Shown one piece after another: positions 24,361 to 39,394 of a stretch of 64,000 nt of DNA; position 1 is the first letter of the stretch, and the number at the start of each line of letters is the position of its first letter. The position numbers were made by a program, and so were the translations under genes. The notes under the pieces are model-generated. The model had not been told where the DNA came from. It searched no databases and worked only from the letters and a program-made list of their open reading frames with translations. The stretch is from NCBI GenBank assembly GCA_013400155.1, contig VXBM01001957.1, positions 1-64,000 on the forward strand. The letters run 5' to 3'. The stretch is from Helopsaltes ochotensis. Taxonomy: Eukaryota; Chordata; Aves; Passeriformes; Locustellidae.

Positions 24361-26610
24361 TTGGTATATATTGCTAGATGAAGCAATGCATGTTTACATT
24401 TTCTAATCAACATCCTGAGAATGAGCTCCCAAATAAACCAACTACTTAACAGGATGTATTTTCCAAATAACATGAAATATTTTTTCAGACAATTCCTTGC
24501 TGCATATGTTCTGTGCTGAAGCTTAACACAAAGGACAGGGGACACTGCAAACACATCAAACAAAAATGGCAATGTTGTGCTGAAATGCACTAAAGGATAG
24601 TTATGCATATAAATTGTTATCATTAATTCAGTTTCTGAAATCGATACAATTGCTCCCTTCTGAAACACTAGAGGTCAAGGGAATTGTATTTACTAAAATA
24701 AATTGAAGACAATTTTCTTTTCCTATCAGGGAAAAACTTCTATTAGCCAAACGAAAAGCCAAGGGGAGCAATAGCGTTCCTTGATAGGGAAACATCCTGA
24801 TAGCCCATGTGAGAACTTTAGCTGTTATAAGCTTCCTCATCTGTATGTTATTTACATTTTTATACAGGCTGGTAAAGTGTATTGTTATTCCAAATAAAAT
24901 CTTCTCCAAATGTCTGAAAGGTTTTAGAGTTGTCCTCTACCTCATTTAGATACTCTGCACACTCAGCAGTTCTTCATATATGTTCTTTTGATAACTTACT
25001 ACTTCTGGAAAAAACCCCAACGTATATATTCCGGAAATATGCTGTGGCCTAAAAGACCACCAAACATTCAGGAACATTCAGGATTTGTTTTTATGGTAGG
25101 GATGTAAAGGGGTCATTTTTGTTTGAAGTCCTCAGACTTATCCAAAGTGTATTTTACTTCTATTTTAGAATATCTCTTCTGATACCAGAAAGTATTTAAT
25201 TGTTTTTTCCTTTTTTCTCACTTCCCAAGGAACTGCTAAAATGCTATTTCATGATCCTAGAAACTGTAGTTATTTTATTTTTCTATAACAATGAAATTAT
25301 TTTCAGTGGAAACATGTTGTGTTCCGTGATTATTTCAAATATGCTTTCATCTTGTAATAATTAATATACTTACATCCAAAGAATAAAAATGAAATTATTT
25401 CTTTAAATGGATAATATACTTTACATCTTAAATACATATTTTATCAACCTTACCTTTCAATACCCTCAGTTTCTCTCATGCATCATGTAGTCTAACAACT
25501 ATCTATTTTCATATTAATTTACAACTCAAGATTTCTGATCCAAACAGGGACAGAGGCAATCCTTATTTAATCCCTATATAGGTTACAATTCCGTGGTTTT
25601 TGAAGGGAATTTGTGTTTGACTATTATGACTTTGTCGTAGTGGAATGCTTCCTGTTCTGGAAAACAAAACAAAGAAACCACTAACCCACACTAACTCACA
25701 CCCAAAAACCTCTTCAAGTCAGGGTTCTTCAATTATACTCTTCTCATGTTGCTTTGGCTGTTATTAATACGAGGTTTCAGTATTATTTACTTGCATTATG
25801 GATCTTAACCATATATTTGTCTTTAGAAATCATGCATATAACTTTATGCTAAAGTAGTCTGATCCACATCCAAGCACCCAGTGCTTGAAAATATCTTTTT
25901 CTGGAGCACAGATAAAATCAAAGATTTAAAACTAATCCATTACATCAGGTTAAAATGTACAAAAAATAGGGATTTAAATGGGAAATCCATGGTGTGGAGA
26001 ATAGAAGTAAGAATATTATGTGGGAAGAGAGCTCTTGAATAAATTATTCCAAATTACTAAATTTCAAATGAATAAATTCCTTTGGCAATCGGACATAAAA
26101 TTCAACTGCTGTTGAATTACTTTATATTACTGCTAACATGGGAGCCAAATGCATAAGGAGATTATGCTCTAAAAATGATATTGGAAGAACTTAATGTATT
26201 TGTTTTAACCTTAAAAACCTAAAACAATAGAAAGTAGTTCCAGAATCTGAGCCTGGATTTTCACGTGGGATTCTTGCGCTCAGAGCTTGGCCATAGCAAT
26301 GTAGAGGGAAAAATACCAAAATAAAGATTGCCTGCTCTCGATGGCTGAGCAGCTGGAGATCAGCTCTGCAACCCAGAATCCCACCACCCTCCCAGGTTTC
26401 TGCTGCCAGAGCACATTTTCCTACTGCCACAAAAATTAACAGCTGATTTTTAGCCCTTGCTAAAATAGTGCTCTGCTCCAGTGCTGAGGGAGAAGTTTGG
26501 GCAAGAGATAATGCTTTGAGTGGGAGGTCCCATTTATCATGTCTTTTAAAAAAAAGTTTATTTAACCTAGTAAGACTTCTTCCTTTTCCATTATTTGTTC
26601 ATGAATTGCA

Positions 26611-26676
26611 GCTGGACCAGATGACCTCCAGAGGCCTCTTCCAACATCAAACATTCTGTGATTCCATGATTCTGTA
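26611..26676 (+). mobile_element. CR1 LINE 3' tail fragment, sense
   Basis: Only the last 66 bases of a CR1 are present: 'gctggaccagatgacctcca', 'gaggcctcttccaac', then the tail 'attctgtgattccatgattc'. It is an extremely 5'-truncated insertion. Confidence 0.93.
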
Positions 26677-28520
26677 GGCTTTAGTTTTGTTAAAGCAGGT
26701 ATACAGTTCATATTTGTTTATTCAGGACATAAAAATAAAATTCAAACCTTGTAATTCAGGCTTGACACTGACACTAAGGGTTTGTTGTGGGCATGGTGCA
26801 CACTTTAACCTGCTGATAATATTTCATTTTTTTGTTCCATCTTGTTATTTCTGCAACAAGTTGACATGAAAATGATTGAAAAATACTACTATATCAAACA
26901 AAAAAATGATGCAATTTTGCATGAAGGCAATTCATTGGGTATGTATGACCAACAGTCTAGGGCTAGTTTTCTCTCCAGATTATAATTGTCTATGTAGCCT
27001 AAAGTATGAGTGAAAGTAGAAGTTATTTGGCTTATTCTGAAGAGAGAACCTAGATTTTTTTTCATCTCAACACCACTGAGAGTGTATTCCTGAATAAATA
27101 TCCAATTACCGTAAAGAAAGATTAGACAGCTAAAATGAAAACCTTGCACATGTATACTGAAACACAGGAGGTGAAAAAATGGGATCAAATTACTCCTGTT
27201 GGCTGTATAGGCAATAGGAAGGTATATTTTACAAAAAATCTGTTTTATCCATAAGGTACCTGTTATGTGTCAAAAAAATGCAGCTCAAGAATGCAATTTG
27301 CATTCTCTATAGGGAACTAGCCCAGGTACAAACATCCTCTCTGAAAATCTACAAAAAGCTGAATGGCTGTTATTTAATGATTGGACCAAAAGACATATAA
27401 CTGGTAAACTACAAGGAAGCACATATTGTACAAAATAGCCTTTCTAATGCTTGAAGCACAATATTATTACCAGGCAAAGAAAATCAAGCAAGCAAACAAA
27501 ACACCTGCAGTGTATGATAACCATTCAATTTCTGAAATAAAAACACCTTAGGGTAAATATTTAAAACACAAATAATTTCTCAAGCTATTGTTCAGGGGAT
27601 GCAACATGTCAAACATTGTTTACAATTAAAGAAAGTAAAATCTGAAAGTAATTTACATGTGTTATTTTTGATAGATGCTAACAACAGGGACATTGGCTTT
27701 TCTTTCAGAGTAATTGGTTTGATGCTATTTCAGCTCCTTGCTTTTAAAGTGTCCTATCTAAAGTGAGTACTTATTACTATAAGGCTATTTGCTGTACCCA
27801 AGGTCAAATCTAGAAACAAGTCTTTGCAAGATTATTCTTAATGTCAGAAAACCTCTCCTTCTTGTGCAAGCCAAACAATTGTCTCTGTTAGTCTTCATAT
27901 CAGCCAATTTTCATATTTCCTAAATGTGTATTTCTTCATTAATTCTTTTCTGCTGCTTTCTGCCTTCTGTCATGGTCTTCCTTTGGTCAGTATCCTATGT
28001 GCTTCAGATTCTCCACTTCTCATTTATTCAATTTCCTTTTCTTATGGCTGGGGTGGCTTGTATATGGTATATCCTGTGTAATCTGGAAATCAGTGCCCAT
28101 ATATTTCTACCTGGGATATGTCCCAGTTCTCCACCAAGGAGCTGATGTTAGATATGGAAACAAAGGCAATAAAGTTAAGAGGAATAAATGTATAAAAATC
28201 AAAATTACCAGTGCTAACACGGAAATAAAACTAAAGAAGTGCATTGCAGTAAATTCAATTTTCTGCAGAAAAGTGAATTGTATCTTACTCACTATTCTGA
28301 CACAAGTGACATTTGAAATCAAAAGAAGCTTGAATAGAATAATTTTAAAATCTGGAGTTTTATCATATGTCTGAAGAATAGAAAATGCTTAAAAAGTCAA
28401 GAAATGCAATCCAGGCAATCTCACTAGGCTATCCTCTGTAAGATTCAAATTACATTAGGAAGAAAAGAGTAAAATACTGCATTGATTTACAAATATAAGT
28501 AATGCCAGAATAATCTAATT

Positions 28521-28580
28521 TTATATATTTATATATATATCATTATGTATCTCAAAGATATATATATATATGATATATCT
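28521..28580. repeat. (AT)n low-complexity region
   Basis: Interrupted TATA runs on both sides of a short unique spacer. Confidence 0.85.
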
Positions 28581-31500
28581 ATAACTTAATCTATCTTAAC
28601 TGAGCCTCTAAAACAAGAAAATGCAGCAAATTATATCATCTGGATGTCAGCAATATGATATATTGGTGCCACATGAGAATTCGTATCTCAAGGTGGAAAA
28701 ATGGGGATTAATTAAAATACTACGAAATTGGTAAAGAGCTGAAAATAATAGATATAGCAACTGGTCCATCAGGAGAAATACAGAGCTGAAATGTTAACAG
28801 TGAGGATTTTCAAGATTACCCTTGAGACTAAGCTTACACAATTTTTTCAATAACAATTTAAATACAATATACAGGAAAACTCTGAGGAAATTTCTGCCTA
28901 AATTGGAAGCACCATTTATATATAAGACAATAGGAATATTACTTTACGTGAGGACTGGAGCAGTGACAATGTCATGAAACTTAATGATGTTGAACACAGG
29001 ACCGAGACATATGTACAAGGAGCATGCTTTGCTATAAACTGACATTTTTCTGCTGGAAATGAAAAAGTCAGAAAAAGATTTTCTATGAAGATTAATCTGA
29101 TGAATAGCAAAGTGCAATCTGAAAGTTATTAGAGGAAAGAATTGAATTAAAATCTTGTATTTCTGTTAAATACTGCAAAACAAGGCATTGTACTCATAAG
29201 ATATCATCTAGACTCCTGTGTGTACTCCTGCTCATTCTTATTTTAAAAAGTTCCATTTTAAAAGGAAGAGATGCAGAAATGGCTTTTAACAAAATCAGGT
29301 GAATGAAGACAATTTTATTTTGTGAGAGGAGAGTAAATGAATTTAATTTACCAATCCTACCAAAGTGGAGGTTAGGAGAAGAAATATAGTTACACTACAA
29401 AGACATAGGGGGAATTATCACTGGGGAGAGAGGAAGATGTTAAGCTAAAGGGTGGTGTTGAATGAGAAAAAGCATTTGTCACTGATCAAGAATAAATTTA
29501 GTTTGGAATTTTAGGAGATGGTTTTTCAGTGATGTGTAAACAAAATTCCAGTATACCCTTGCAGTAGAAGCAGAAGCAACTGGAAATCTAATTGATATCC
29601 ATGTAATGCCTGACAGATTTTTGATGGGTGTACCTGTAACAAAAAGGAACTGTGTTCAGCAGTCTGTGAGATCATTTAAAAGCCTATGATCATGATAAAC
29701 ATATAGAAAAAATAACCCTTTAAATTAAATTTCATGTATTTTGTTAGATCTGTAGCATAATAAATATTGATGTTAAAAGTACCACAATGACTTCATCACA
29801 GTTCAGATACTGGAAGATAAAACCTTTGCTGAGTGTAATGTTAGGTTTTGAACCAAATAATGATTATTTAAATCTTTTATAAAAGCTTCTGTGATTTCTT
29901 ATTCTCAGAAGACAGTAAACCTTAATATTTATTTTATAGCATTCCAGTATGTCTGCAGTCCTTGCCTTGCCACCATTTAAATTAACATAGATTATTCTAA
30001 AATGTTCTTAATACATGCTGTTTACAGGAATTAAGATTTTAATGAAAGGCTAATTTTAAAATAACTAAGATTACTGTCATGAGCTATGTATACTCATTTC
30101 CCTAGATAAATTGCCAAAGTTGTTCTTTGGAGGCTGAATTTAAAATCTATATTGTTAGCAAACTGTGAATGAAAAATAATTACATGTGTGCTATGCAGAG
30201 GAAAAATAATCTGGTATTTATTACTCTGTAGGCTGGTGCAATTGAGGAGGATAAATGAATGTGTTGAATAAAATATCACTAAGCAGAAAAATGTTCAAAG
30301 CAAATCTCTGCTAAAATTATCCTGCTTAAAGACAAATTATTCTTGAAAGAAATAACTAAAATAACTAACTAGCTAACTAAAAATTTTTGTTATGGAACTC
30401 AATATTTCTAAGTGTTTTTTGCTGCTTCTTTGCTTCCTTACTTCAAATTATAGCTTAGTTCCATAGGGAAAAAAAAATTAAAAGTACAGGGTCATTTACT
30501 TGATTTTGTCAAACCAAAATTGCCTATTTCTGTTGATGAAGGGGTTACTTAAAGATACAGACTCAGCAGATCCCTGTGCCTTGACATTCATGAAATTTCA
30601 TCCTACCTAAATTTTGACACTTAAGTTACAGGAGCCAGTCTCCTGTCAGTCTGTGCTGACCTTATTTGACAAAAAGCTTGCTTAAAGTTGGAATCACCTT
30701 ACTCATTCTTTCTTTTGACAATTAAGTGGCAAAAAAAAAAATGAATGGGGAAAAGTCAGACATTAGGTATTGATTCAGCAGAGTGCTAAAGTACATCCCA
30801 AAATGCTTTACCAAGACACAAATGCCTTAAGTTATTTAGAACCTAAGTGCCCTTGAAATCCCTGGGAATTGCACAGTCACCTTCCTTTATGGAGTTCTGC
30901 CTTATGACAGATAGTGCAAAGAGATAAAATACTTTAGCATAAGGCTGAATTGGCTTAGAGTTATGTGGCTCCCAAATGTAACAGATCTATAAAGCTCCTT
31001 AACATAAATGGCTTAAGAGAGCTGGTGAATGAACATCTACATAAAATATTAGGGCTGCAGGTACACCACAGCAGATGTGTATTGCTTGATAGTGTTTAGA
31101 AAACTGAAGAATAAGCCTTAGAAGATGCAAAATTTAGAGCTGAAAGCATAGATTTTAAAATATTTGCAGTAAATTAAGTTGGGGGTTGTTTTGTTCAGTT
31201 GGTTTTGGTTCAGGGTTTCTTTAGTCGAGATGAATATAATCTAAAAAAATTACAGGGTTTGGTAAACTTAACAAACTAATTTCATAATTTACTTGGCAAT
31301 GATATTCAGAAAGCATAACACAAGTACAAATGCAATTTGTAAAATCAGTTTAGACGTGTGCATTCATGGCACATATAGTATATATGGTGATAGCTGGAAA
31401 CAGCTGGCATTTTTCAGACACCATATTATTTTTATGTATATGAGAAGTAGTTAGTTTATTTACTGGTTTCTAAGGACTAGTGAGTCAAAGAAAAAAAGCA

Positions 31501-33359
31501 AAAGTAACAATCAGCATTAATTATACTTTATAGTTTATATATATAATTATTAATAACTAACCCAGACACCAAGGGTTTAAATCAGGCATAACTTTATTAA
31601 ATATGCAGAAGCCTAAAAATATAACACAAATTTTCTATAAAACTGCTTGTTGAAAGTTGATCAAAAAGTAAATTAAGTATATCTGATTACTAATATAATA
31701 CTGGATGTATTACTTATAGTATATGAACACCAGCAATACCTTAGTAAAGAAAATATTCAACACTTGTCTGACCATTCAAAATTTTGGTCAAGCTTTTTCT
31801 CCCAAATAAGTATTTTTCTTTTATTTGTTGAAAGGCAGCACTGTAGGAAACATGTAGTAGACTAAAAACAAATCAGTTTTACAATATAAGGTGTCAAGGT
31901 GAAATACATACCACAGCTTCTTATAATGCCTGTGAACACTAGACATGTTTTTCATGGTCACAATTAGGCTTGATTTGCTTTCAAGAGAGCAAAAAATCCT
32001 CTTTATATTTTTACCTCTTGTTTCTCCCACTGGAGTGTTTTGGTATCTACCCAGGCCCAGAATAAGGTATAAAAAAGGTGATACTGAGTACTAATGGATA
32101 ATTTCTGTTTATATTTTTCAGTTTTGAGAATCCAGTGTTCTGAATGCTCTCTCTACACCAAATAAAGTAGTCAAGGGATTGTCATAGACATTCATTTATT
32201 CCTGTGCAAATGCCCCAAAAATGCCAGACAGGACTGAATTTCCAGTTTGCATTCTAACATACATGCTCTCCTACCTTAGGCTGTGGGCACGTTACTGCAG
32301 TTTCGTTAAAATAATTTAATTGTGTCTCCTAATCACTGAAGTTCCTGTTGCCAAGTGTGCTTTTCTTACTGGTCTGTTGCTTTGCAAATAAAATGCACTT
32401 ATTTAAATTACCTTGGTAGTGCTCTGATAATTTTAGATATACTGTCTAAACCACAAATACAAATACTCGAGTCTTGTTGATAATATTCTAAAAATCGTTT
32501 TCTGTCAAGAGTTACTGAGATGTTTGAGGGGATACCAGTGCAAATTTGAGGTATAAACCATATCTCCTTGGATGACTTGCATCTTAATATGGTGAAGTGT
32601 CCCCACAATCTGAGCTGCCTTTCAGTATTGCCTGACAGATGGACCCAAGTAATGAATTACCAAATAGTTCTTATTCTCACCGAAAGATAATGAAATTTAA
32701 ATATGATGTTTCTCTCTAATGTCCTCTCTCTCTAAAGGACATTCTTTAAATCATTTCTATTTTTTAGTTTTGTTATAGATAATTATAGATAAATAATAGA
32801 AAAATAGATAATTATGAAATTATCTACATTATATGATATTTGTAATTTGGAAGACAATCTTTCTTAAAGCTAACTTTTGATGTGCTATAATATTTTGGAC
32901 TCAATGAAAAGAATGTTCTTGACTTATAAACAGAATCAATTAAACCATTGTACACACTGTAAAAAAATTTTGAAATAGCTAAAAGTACCTTTGCTTTTTT
33001 CTAAAATAAAGTGCTTTTCTGCAACCAAGCAGTGCAGTTCAAAAAAAAAGGCATTTCTATTCAATACCAAGATACATATTATTCTCCAAAATAGCAGTGA
33101 AGTGAAGAAACATGAGGATAGTTCTTTCAGAAGAGACATTTTTACAGATACAGATAGAGTTAATCTGTCCCAATTTAGGCCTCCTAAGGTATCAAAACTG
33201 TAATCTCCAAAGTATTTTTGTTTTCTCAACAGAAAGATACACTCATTTCCAGAGTAAATTTCATTCCTAGGGAGATAAAATTAATAATTGACTGAAAATT
33301 CTGCTCCATTGACTATAAAGTTGGACATGCCCAACTTATTCAAACTTAAACATCTTATT

Positions 33360-33480
33360 ACTAGATATATAATAATACATAATTTAATAATTATTAAATA
33401 TATATTATTACAATTATGTAGAATACATAATTATTCATATATAATTATGAGTATATGTGTATAAGTATACATATTATTAA
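33360..33480. repeat. AT-rich low-complexity region
   Basis: Almost pure A/T sequence made of AATAAT/TATTAA-like units. Confidence 0.8.
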
Positions 33481-35380
33481 CATTTAATTCATTGAAAATA
33501 CCTAATAGATAAAAATCTAATTCTTTCAGTAAAAATCATACAAACTTCAAATAGGAAAGAAAATAACAAAAGGGTGTATTGCAGGTGTGCTTACTTAACT
33601 TATTTTCCTAATGAAGACATTGTCTTAATAGTCTCACAACAAAGTTCTTTGGATCAAACATAATCACAAGAGGATAGGTGTAAAAGGCTTTGAGAAATAA
33701 GAGTACCTGTGGCTATATCAAATGACCCATCAACTAGAGTGCCCTCTTCTCTTTGTATTAGGAGTCGTATCATGATACACACACTCCACATAGTCAGCTC
33801 TATTGGATTAATATCACACACCAATGCTGAAGGTATTTTTACTTAACTTCTAAGGGAGATGAAAACATATGACATGGGTTTCCTTTATATTAAACAAAAT
33901 ATTACTCCCTGTTTCGAGTTGTGGTAAATCTTGATGGTCTGTAAATGTGGTTACATAATTATCCCTTCATGTTGTAGAGTGTTGCTTGAAATGACAACCA
34001 TAAAGGGAATCCGCAAGGAAACTTATAAGGTTAGTCTTACCAGGAAGGTGCTGGACTGGGACTTGAGTTTTTGGTTCAGTTCCAAGGTCTGATGTATCCT
34101 TAACTGTGTGGTCTTTGGCCACAACTGTAGAAACAGAGATGATACTTTTCTGTGACCATTGGATTTTGTAACAATAAATGGACTAATGTTTGGGAAACAT
34201 GGAAATTATGCATTGATGGTGGTCATGCAAAGTAATAAATAGAATGTCAGTTTGTTAGAAAATGATTCATCTCTAATCAAAATAAATATCTGCATGAAAA
34301 CCAGGAAGCAAAAAATTTCAAAATGTTTTGTGTGTGGTCTAAGGAATATAGACAGCATAGACAGACTTAATTTGTTTTTATATTGCTATCAGATTATATG
34401 GTTATTGTAATCCTTTGTTGTATCTACTATAGAAAAAAGAGCTGCCTTTGTTTTGTATGACAGTGATGTTAACAATTAGGTTTCTTAACTGACCTAACTA
34501 TTTTAGCACAGGAATAGGAACTTGGTATCTCTTTAAAGAGCCAAAAGCAAAAGATGCTTAAAATAATTAAAATGTTTCTTCACATTATGCAAATTTCATA
34601 CATAAAACAGCAGGGGATTCTTGTTTAAGCTTGTTGCCACAAAAGGAAGTGAACAGAGGGAAAGGACTGAACATTTAACAGGGGGGAAATATTTCATGCA
34701 AAAAGTATAGAATCGAGCCATGCCTTAGCAAAGATATGCTTCTAACATAATGATCCTTGCTATACATTTCAATTAAAGTTGTCCCTCTCACATGACAAAG
34801 GCCTGAACAACACAGAGAGAAAGTACCCCATGTTTTTGTAAAAGCAAAATACCAAACTTCTCACAAAGGAAATACAGGCAATTTTCTTGTCCATGAGCAC
34901 CAGTAAGGATGAAGCCTATCTCCTACAATTCTGCATCTTGTGGTTGATGGACTTTATTGTTGGCTGAAGTATTTATAATGTGTCTCTGGCTGTGTCTAGA
35001 TGACATCTGATCCAGCAGCCAAGAGGGCCTTAAAAACTGCAGGCCTGGGCTCATCACTGGCCTCTGTCAGGGTTATGGGCTTTCTTCACAGTCATGCACA
35101 CAGATGAAATCTTCTTATGCATCCCAAAGAGCTCCCATGATCAGGAAATCAAAATGTGCCTCTGTGCATCAAAGATCAACTGAGATGTATCTAAAGTATG
35201 AACCTTCATGAAGAAGGTATTTGTGCATGCCTCAGCTTTTCTACCAGAGAGGCTCTTCCTTCTTTCTCCATTTCCTACATTTACAAAACAGAGAAACGGT
35301 ACCCTTTAAAAACCTTTTCAACATTTTTTGTTGACGCTAGGATCGGAATTAAAAATTTACTGAGGACAGCACAAGGGTTT

Positions 35381-35402
35381 TACACACATACACACACACA
35401 CA
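35381..35402. repeat. (CA)n short microsatellite
   Basis: Alternating CA units with one ATA interruption. It is only about 20 bases long. Confidence 0.85.
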
Positions 35403-36205
35403 GGGCATGACTGCATATACCTAGTTTCTATATGACACCAGTCTTCAAAACTGGGTGAAAAAACCAGAATGTACATCATTGTGATGAAATACTTGCCTTC
35501 CTTTTTATATTATTCCTGAATTTTTCAGGTAAAAAGCTTCCTATATAGGTCTAACCAAAAAACTCCACATTACTCCATCCAGAAAACTGGTCATAAAACT
35601 GAGCAATACAAAGAAATGGAGTACAATGGACCATACAAATTCTGGTATCTTGCTGATTGAGAAAACTATGGGTATGTAGTTATCTGTGTCAGAGAAAGTT
35701 CCTGCAGGAAGTATTGAGTCTAGAGACAGATTTTACTTAGGCTTAATAAAAAAAATAAATTCAAAAAGTCATCTACTGAGAAACTGTCCAGATGAAATTT
35801 TTCACTGTCCCATTGAGGGATAAAATTGTTTTTAGGCTTTCTATCATAAAGACAACAAAAGGAACACTTGATTATGTTTAAATTAGAGATGCTTATGATA
35901 TTGACTGGAGTAGTGGAGTGCTTATTCTGGATATTTATTCAATTTCATCATTTATTACTTAGATGCAGATTTGTCAATTTACAAGAACAGCTGTGATTTC
36001 TAAATCAAATACTCAGTTAAATAGTAATGAACACTTCTGGGAAAGACAAGGGCTAATGTAATACAATTCCATGAAAGGTGAATAGAGTGTTTGCGAGCAC
36101 TTGTTAATGTTGTTCCAACTTTAGAAGTCTCATATGTTTCTCATAGAGACCTAAAAATGTGTCAAAAATTTCCTGCTGGTTCATAATTTCCTAGAAAGGG
36201 TATTC

Positions 36206-36249
36206 CTTTATTTATTTATTTGTTTGTTTGTTTGTTTGTTTGTTTATAT
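36206..36249. repeat. (TTTA)n(TTTG)n compound microsatellite
   Basis: Three to four TTTA units pass directly into seven TTTG units, consistent with a point change spread by slippage. Confidence 0.95.
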
Positions 36250-38320
36250 ATCAAGAATTCTCAAGAAGGTGGACAAATGAAATTATATCAAATAAAATAT
36301 AAGCCTTCCTTCCCATTGTATTCTAACTCTAGAAATTATTACTGATAAAAGCTTGTAAATGCTTGTAGACAAAAGGTGATAAAGACTAAGCTTTCTAAGA
36401 AGCTACACATCTGGAATAACAAATAAGAATTCCACTGGTTTGGCTGTAGTCCTGGTATTTAAATCCTCTCTAGTAAATGCAGCTAGGTTTTATTATTGTC
36501 AAAGGAAAGTTTTGAGGAAATACTTCAGTCTATAACCAGAATTTGGTCCACATAATCTAAAGGAGAATATAAAGTGGAGGAATAACAGCAGAGTTTGAAA
36601 GCGAGATATGAAAAGTGTTCTTCATTCACCTAATCTAACACACATTGCCAAATTTTAATTGATTTTAGTAGAAAGTGAGTTAGTGAAATGCCTAACACAT
36701 TAAACATTGTGCTAAACACTATTGGTTTTACACTATTTTCAGTTTTAATGTTGTTCTTTCTGCTAGGGGACCAAGAATTAAAGTCTAAAGCAGGAAAGCT
36801 ATTTTATTTCTGCTCAGAAAACCACTAGGGCCCTTTCCCCACAAAGGAAGAAAGGGAAAATGAAAATTTGTCAATTCCCATGAAAATAAGGACTGGTCAA
36901 TATATTGTCACAGCCCAGTTTTCACCAGATTTTAGTGGAGTTAACCCTGAGATAAAGACAGGGCATGCGTTTCCAAAGGTCATGATGGATTAATTTCTCT
37001 CAAAGGTCAGTGCAAAAGCTGAGTTAGGGAAAGTATGATAAATTGAAACCTAACTGATTTGATAGAGAGCCCCTATGATGATACAGTTAGTTGCCAAGAT
37101 TAAGAAGAATGTGCTGAGGCCATATATTTTAAGGGAAGTTTTCCACCTAGAATTACAGTCTGTGGCTGTCCAGCCTCTTTTGGAATGTTTCCCTAATGAA
37201 GTTACACATCATGTGTGGTGCTATGACCAATTTAATATAAAGACCGAATTAAGTAGAAAGACCACAGAATGTAACTCAATTCAGAATCTGTATTATATGT
37301 AAAGTTTAAGGTACAAGAATCTAGGATGAGACTTGGTGCAAGCTTGTATGGATGGCATCTAAATTTGAAAATAACGCCATTCTTTTCTATGCTTCTGAAT
37401 GTCAGATTAAGATGCCCAGATTCAGGTATATACATGCAAACCAGGTGTCAAAATCAATGGAAATCTACAATTTAATGAAGTAGCCTTAGTTGTGGTATCT
37501 TATTGCATCTGAGATATCCTGAGTTTGCCTATTAGACCTTAGGGTGACCTAAAGTAACCTGCAGTCTTCACCTCAAGAAAATCAAAGAATGGCCCATGCA
37601 CCCTCAGCAAAACCTGGTAGCCTTAAGTGGATATCTTGAACACTCACAGATATCTTGGATATTGCTATATTTAAACATCAGCCTTTCACATAGAAAGGAA
37701 TATGTCAAGAAATAAGTTTAGGGTCTGAATCATCAGGTTTTCTGCTCAAGCCTTACATGTTTCTTATGCTGAGGATGCCTAATGCAGATTGACAGGATCA
37801 GTTTCCAAAAAATGTTGCAGTTCCTGCTTTTTTTTCTTCATAAAGGTGGAAAGAGAAAAGGAAAGCTTTCTGCTTCAATATGGTCTTCAGTATGTAGATA
37901 GTTGGGTCTCCTGATTCCTATCACTATGCCCTGACCTCCAACAGATCATGGTGCACTCCCCATCCATCCACTTTAGGGTATAATACATAATGAAACATTA
38001 TGGTGGCCAAAGAGATTCAATATTGCCACTAGGGAGCTTATCTGGCACTTATTCCAGATATGGCAATTTATATTGCTAATTATGACAGGGTAAAACACCC
38101 TTCTGCCTTTATCTTTGAAAGAAAATGTCCACAGCTACAGGAATCTGTTGCTGATGTGTATTAGTCACTCTGAAGAGTCAGAGGAAGAATAACATCTAAG
38201 GTGATATTCACTGACCAAATTTATAGAGCAGGTATCTGCATCAAAGTCAGTTAGCTGAAGTTGTCTTTGCTGTCAGTAGGAAGAAATATACTGGTCTAAG
38301 GCATAGTTCATCACCTGATT

Positions 38321-38354
38321 AAAAAAAAATAATATATATATATATATATTTATA
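38321..38354. repeat. A9 plus (AT)n microsatellite
   Basis: Nine A followed by AAT and about a dozen AT units. Confidence 0.93.
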
Positions 38355-39394
38355 AAGATGATGATAGGTAAGTCATTCCCAAAATAAGATCCAGTCCATC
38401 TAACATTAGAAATCTAAGCCAGGGGAATAAATCTTCCCTCTAGAAGCATTAAAGAGTAGCCATTAGATTGAATGTGCAAGGTCTGAATAATTGTCTTCAG
38501 TAGTCTTAGACCCCTAAAATCAAGGATCTCTTTAGGCAGTATTCCTCTCCCCGTTGCTACATCTTAATGGAATCCATTTAGATGGGAAAAAAATAGTGAG
38601 ATTTTTAAATTGGGACAGCTCAGGGCATGCTTATAAGCAGAACTCCAAGTGTCTTAGGAAATTCAGTGAAATAGTAAATTGAGGGGTTTTCTTGTGAGAA
38701 TAGTTTTGGATACAGTTTTGGACTCAATTCTTACTAAGGCATTTATTAGCTGTGCCTTACTCTCTCAATACACTACATCAGGAGCTTACTGACTTCTGCA
38801 GGATTCTAAGTGACTGACTGCCTAAAATATGAGATCTTGATTTTAGGTATTGATGTCCTTGACTGGCTGTATTTCAAATATAAGGAAAATGATATGAAAA
38901 CTCTCAGTCACTGAGGAAAAAAATATGAGACTATTACATACAAGTGAAAACAGGAGGCTCGCATAAAGCACAGCTTTAACTATAAATTTTATTATCATAT
39001 CAAGTAGGGTGTTTTGTCCTCTGTAAATATGAATAAGAGTATCAGCTTCTTCCTCTGGCAGTTACTTGAGAGTTTGATGATAGAACACTGACTTTTTATA
39101 TACAAGGTCCTTTTGGATGGTTCCTTCAAAGACTCAGTTCCTTGTAAGGGTACCAAGACTTGGAATAAATTACAGTTGCCATGCCAGTCTGTTTCTATAT
39201 GATGGTGTGCCTTATATGTGTACACTGGCACAATAAGCTGAACCATACAAATTTTCTCTGGTTATTGCATTTTAATAACCCTTATGAACTGGAGCTCTGT
39301 CAGTCTGGTTTTTCAGCCTTCTGATGTGTTTTCATTCTTGCAACAAGTTTCTCATGCTTCTAGATATAAATAACTATTGTTTACATATTTTCAT

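Larger units (their letters stand above)
21473..26610. other. Unique AT-rich sequence with several short hairpins, no gene seen
   Basis: About 5.1 kb without a recognised gene or transposon. It holds an 18-base T9A9 tract at 22166-22183, an 11-G run at 22386-22396, three short perfect inverted repeats at 22468-23074, and an AT-rich patch at 24226-24360. The 139-codon minus-strand frame at 24249-24668 runs partly through the AT-rich patch and shows no domain. Confidence 0.55.
26677..39394. other. Long AT-rich stretch, no gene or dated transposon recognised
   Basis: About 12.7 kb in which I recognise no gene, RNA gene or CR1. It contains only simple and AT-rich patches (28521-28580, 33360-33480, 35381-35402, 36206-36249 and 38321-38354). 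The open frames are under 130 codons, and the largest (27997-28374, 125 codons) shows no domain. This is the longest transposon-poor interval of the window. Confidence 0.55.

Noticed and set aside
24249..24668. 139-codon minus-strand frame
   Set aside because: It overlaps AT-rich low-complexity DNA, gives a Tyr/Ile-rich peptide and has no known domain.
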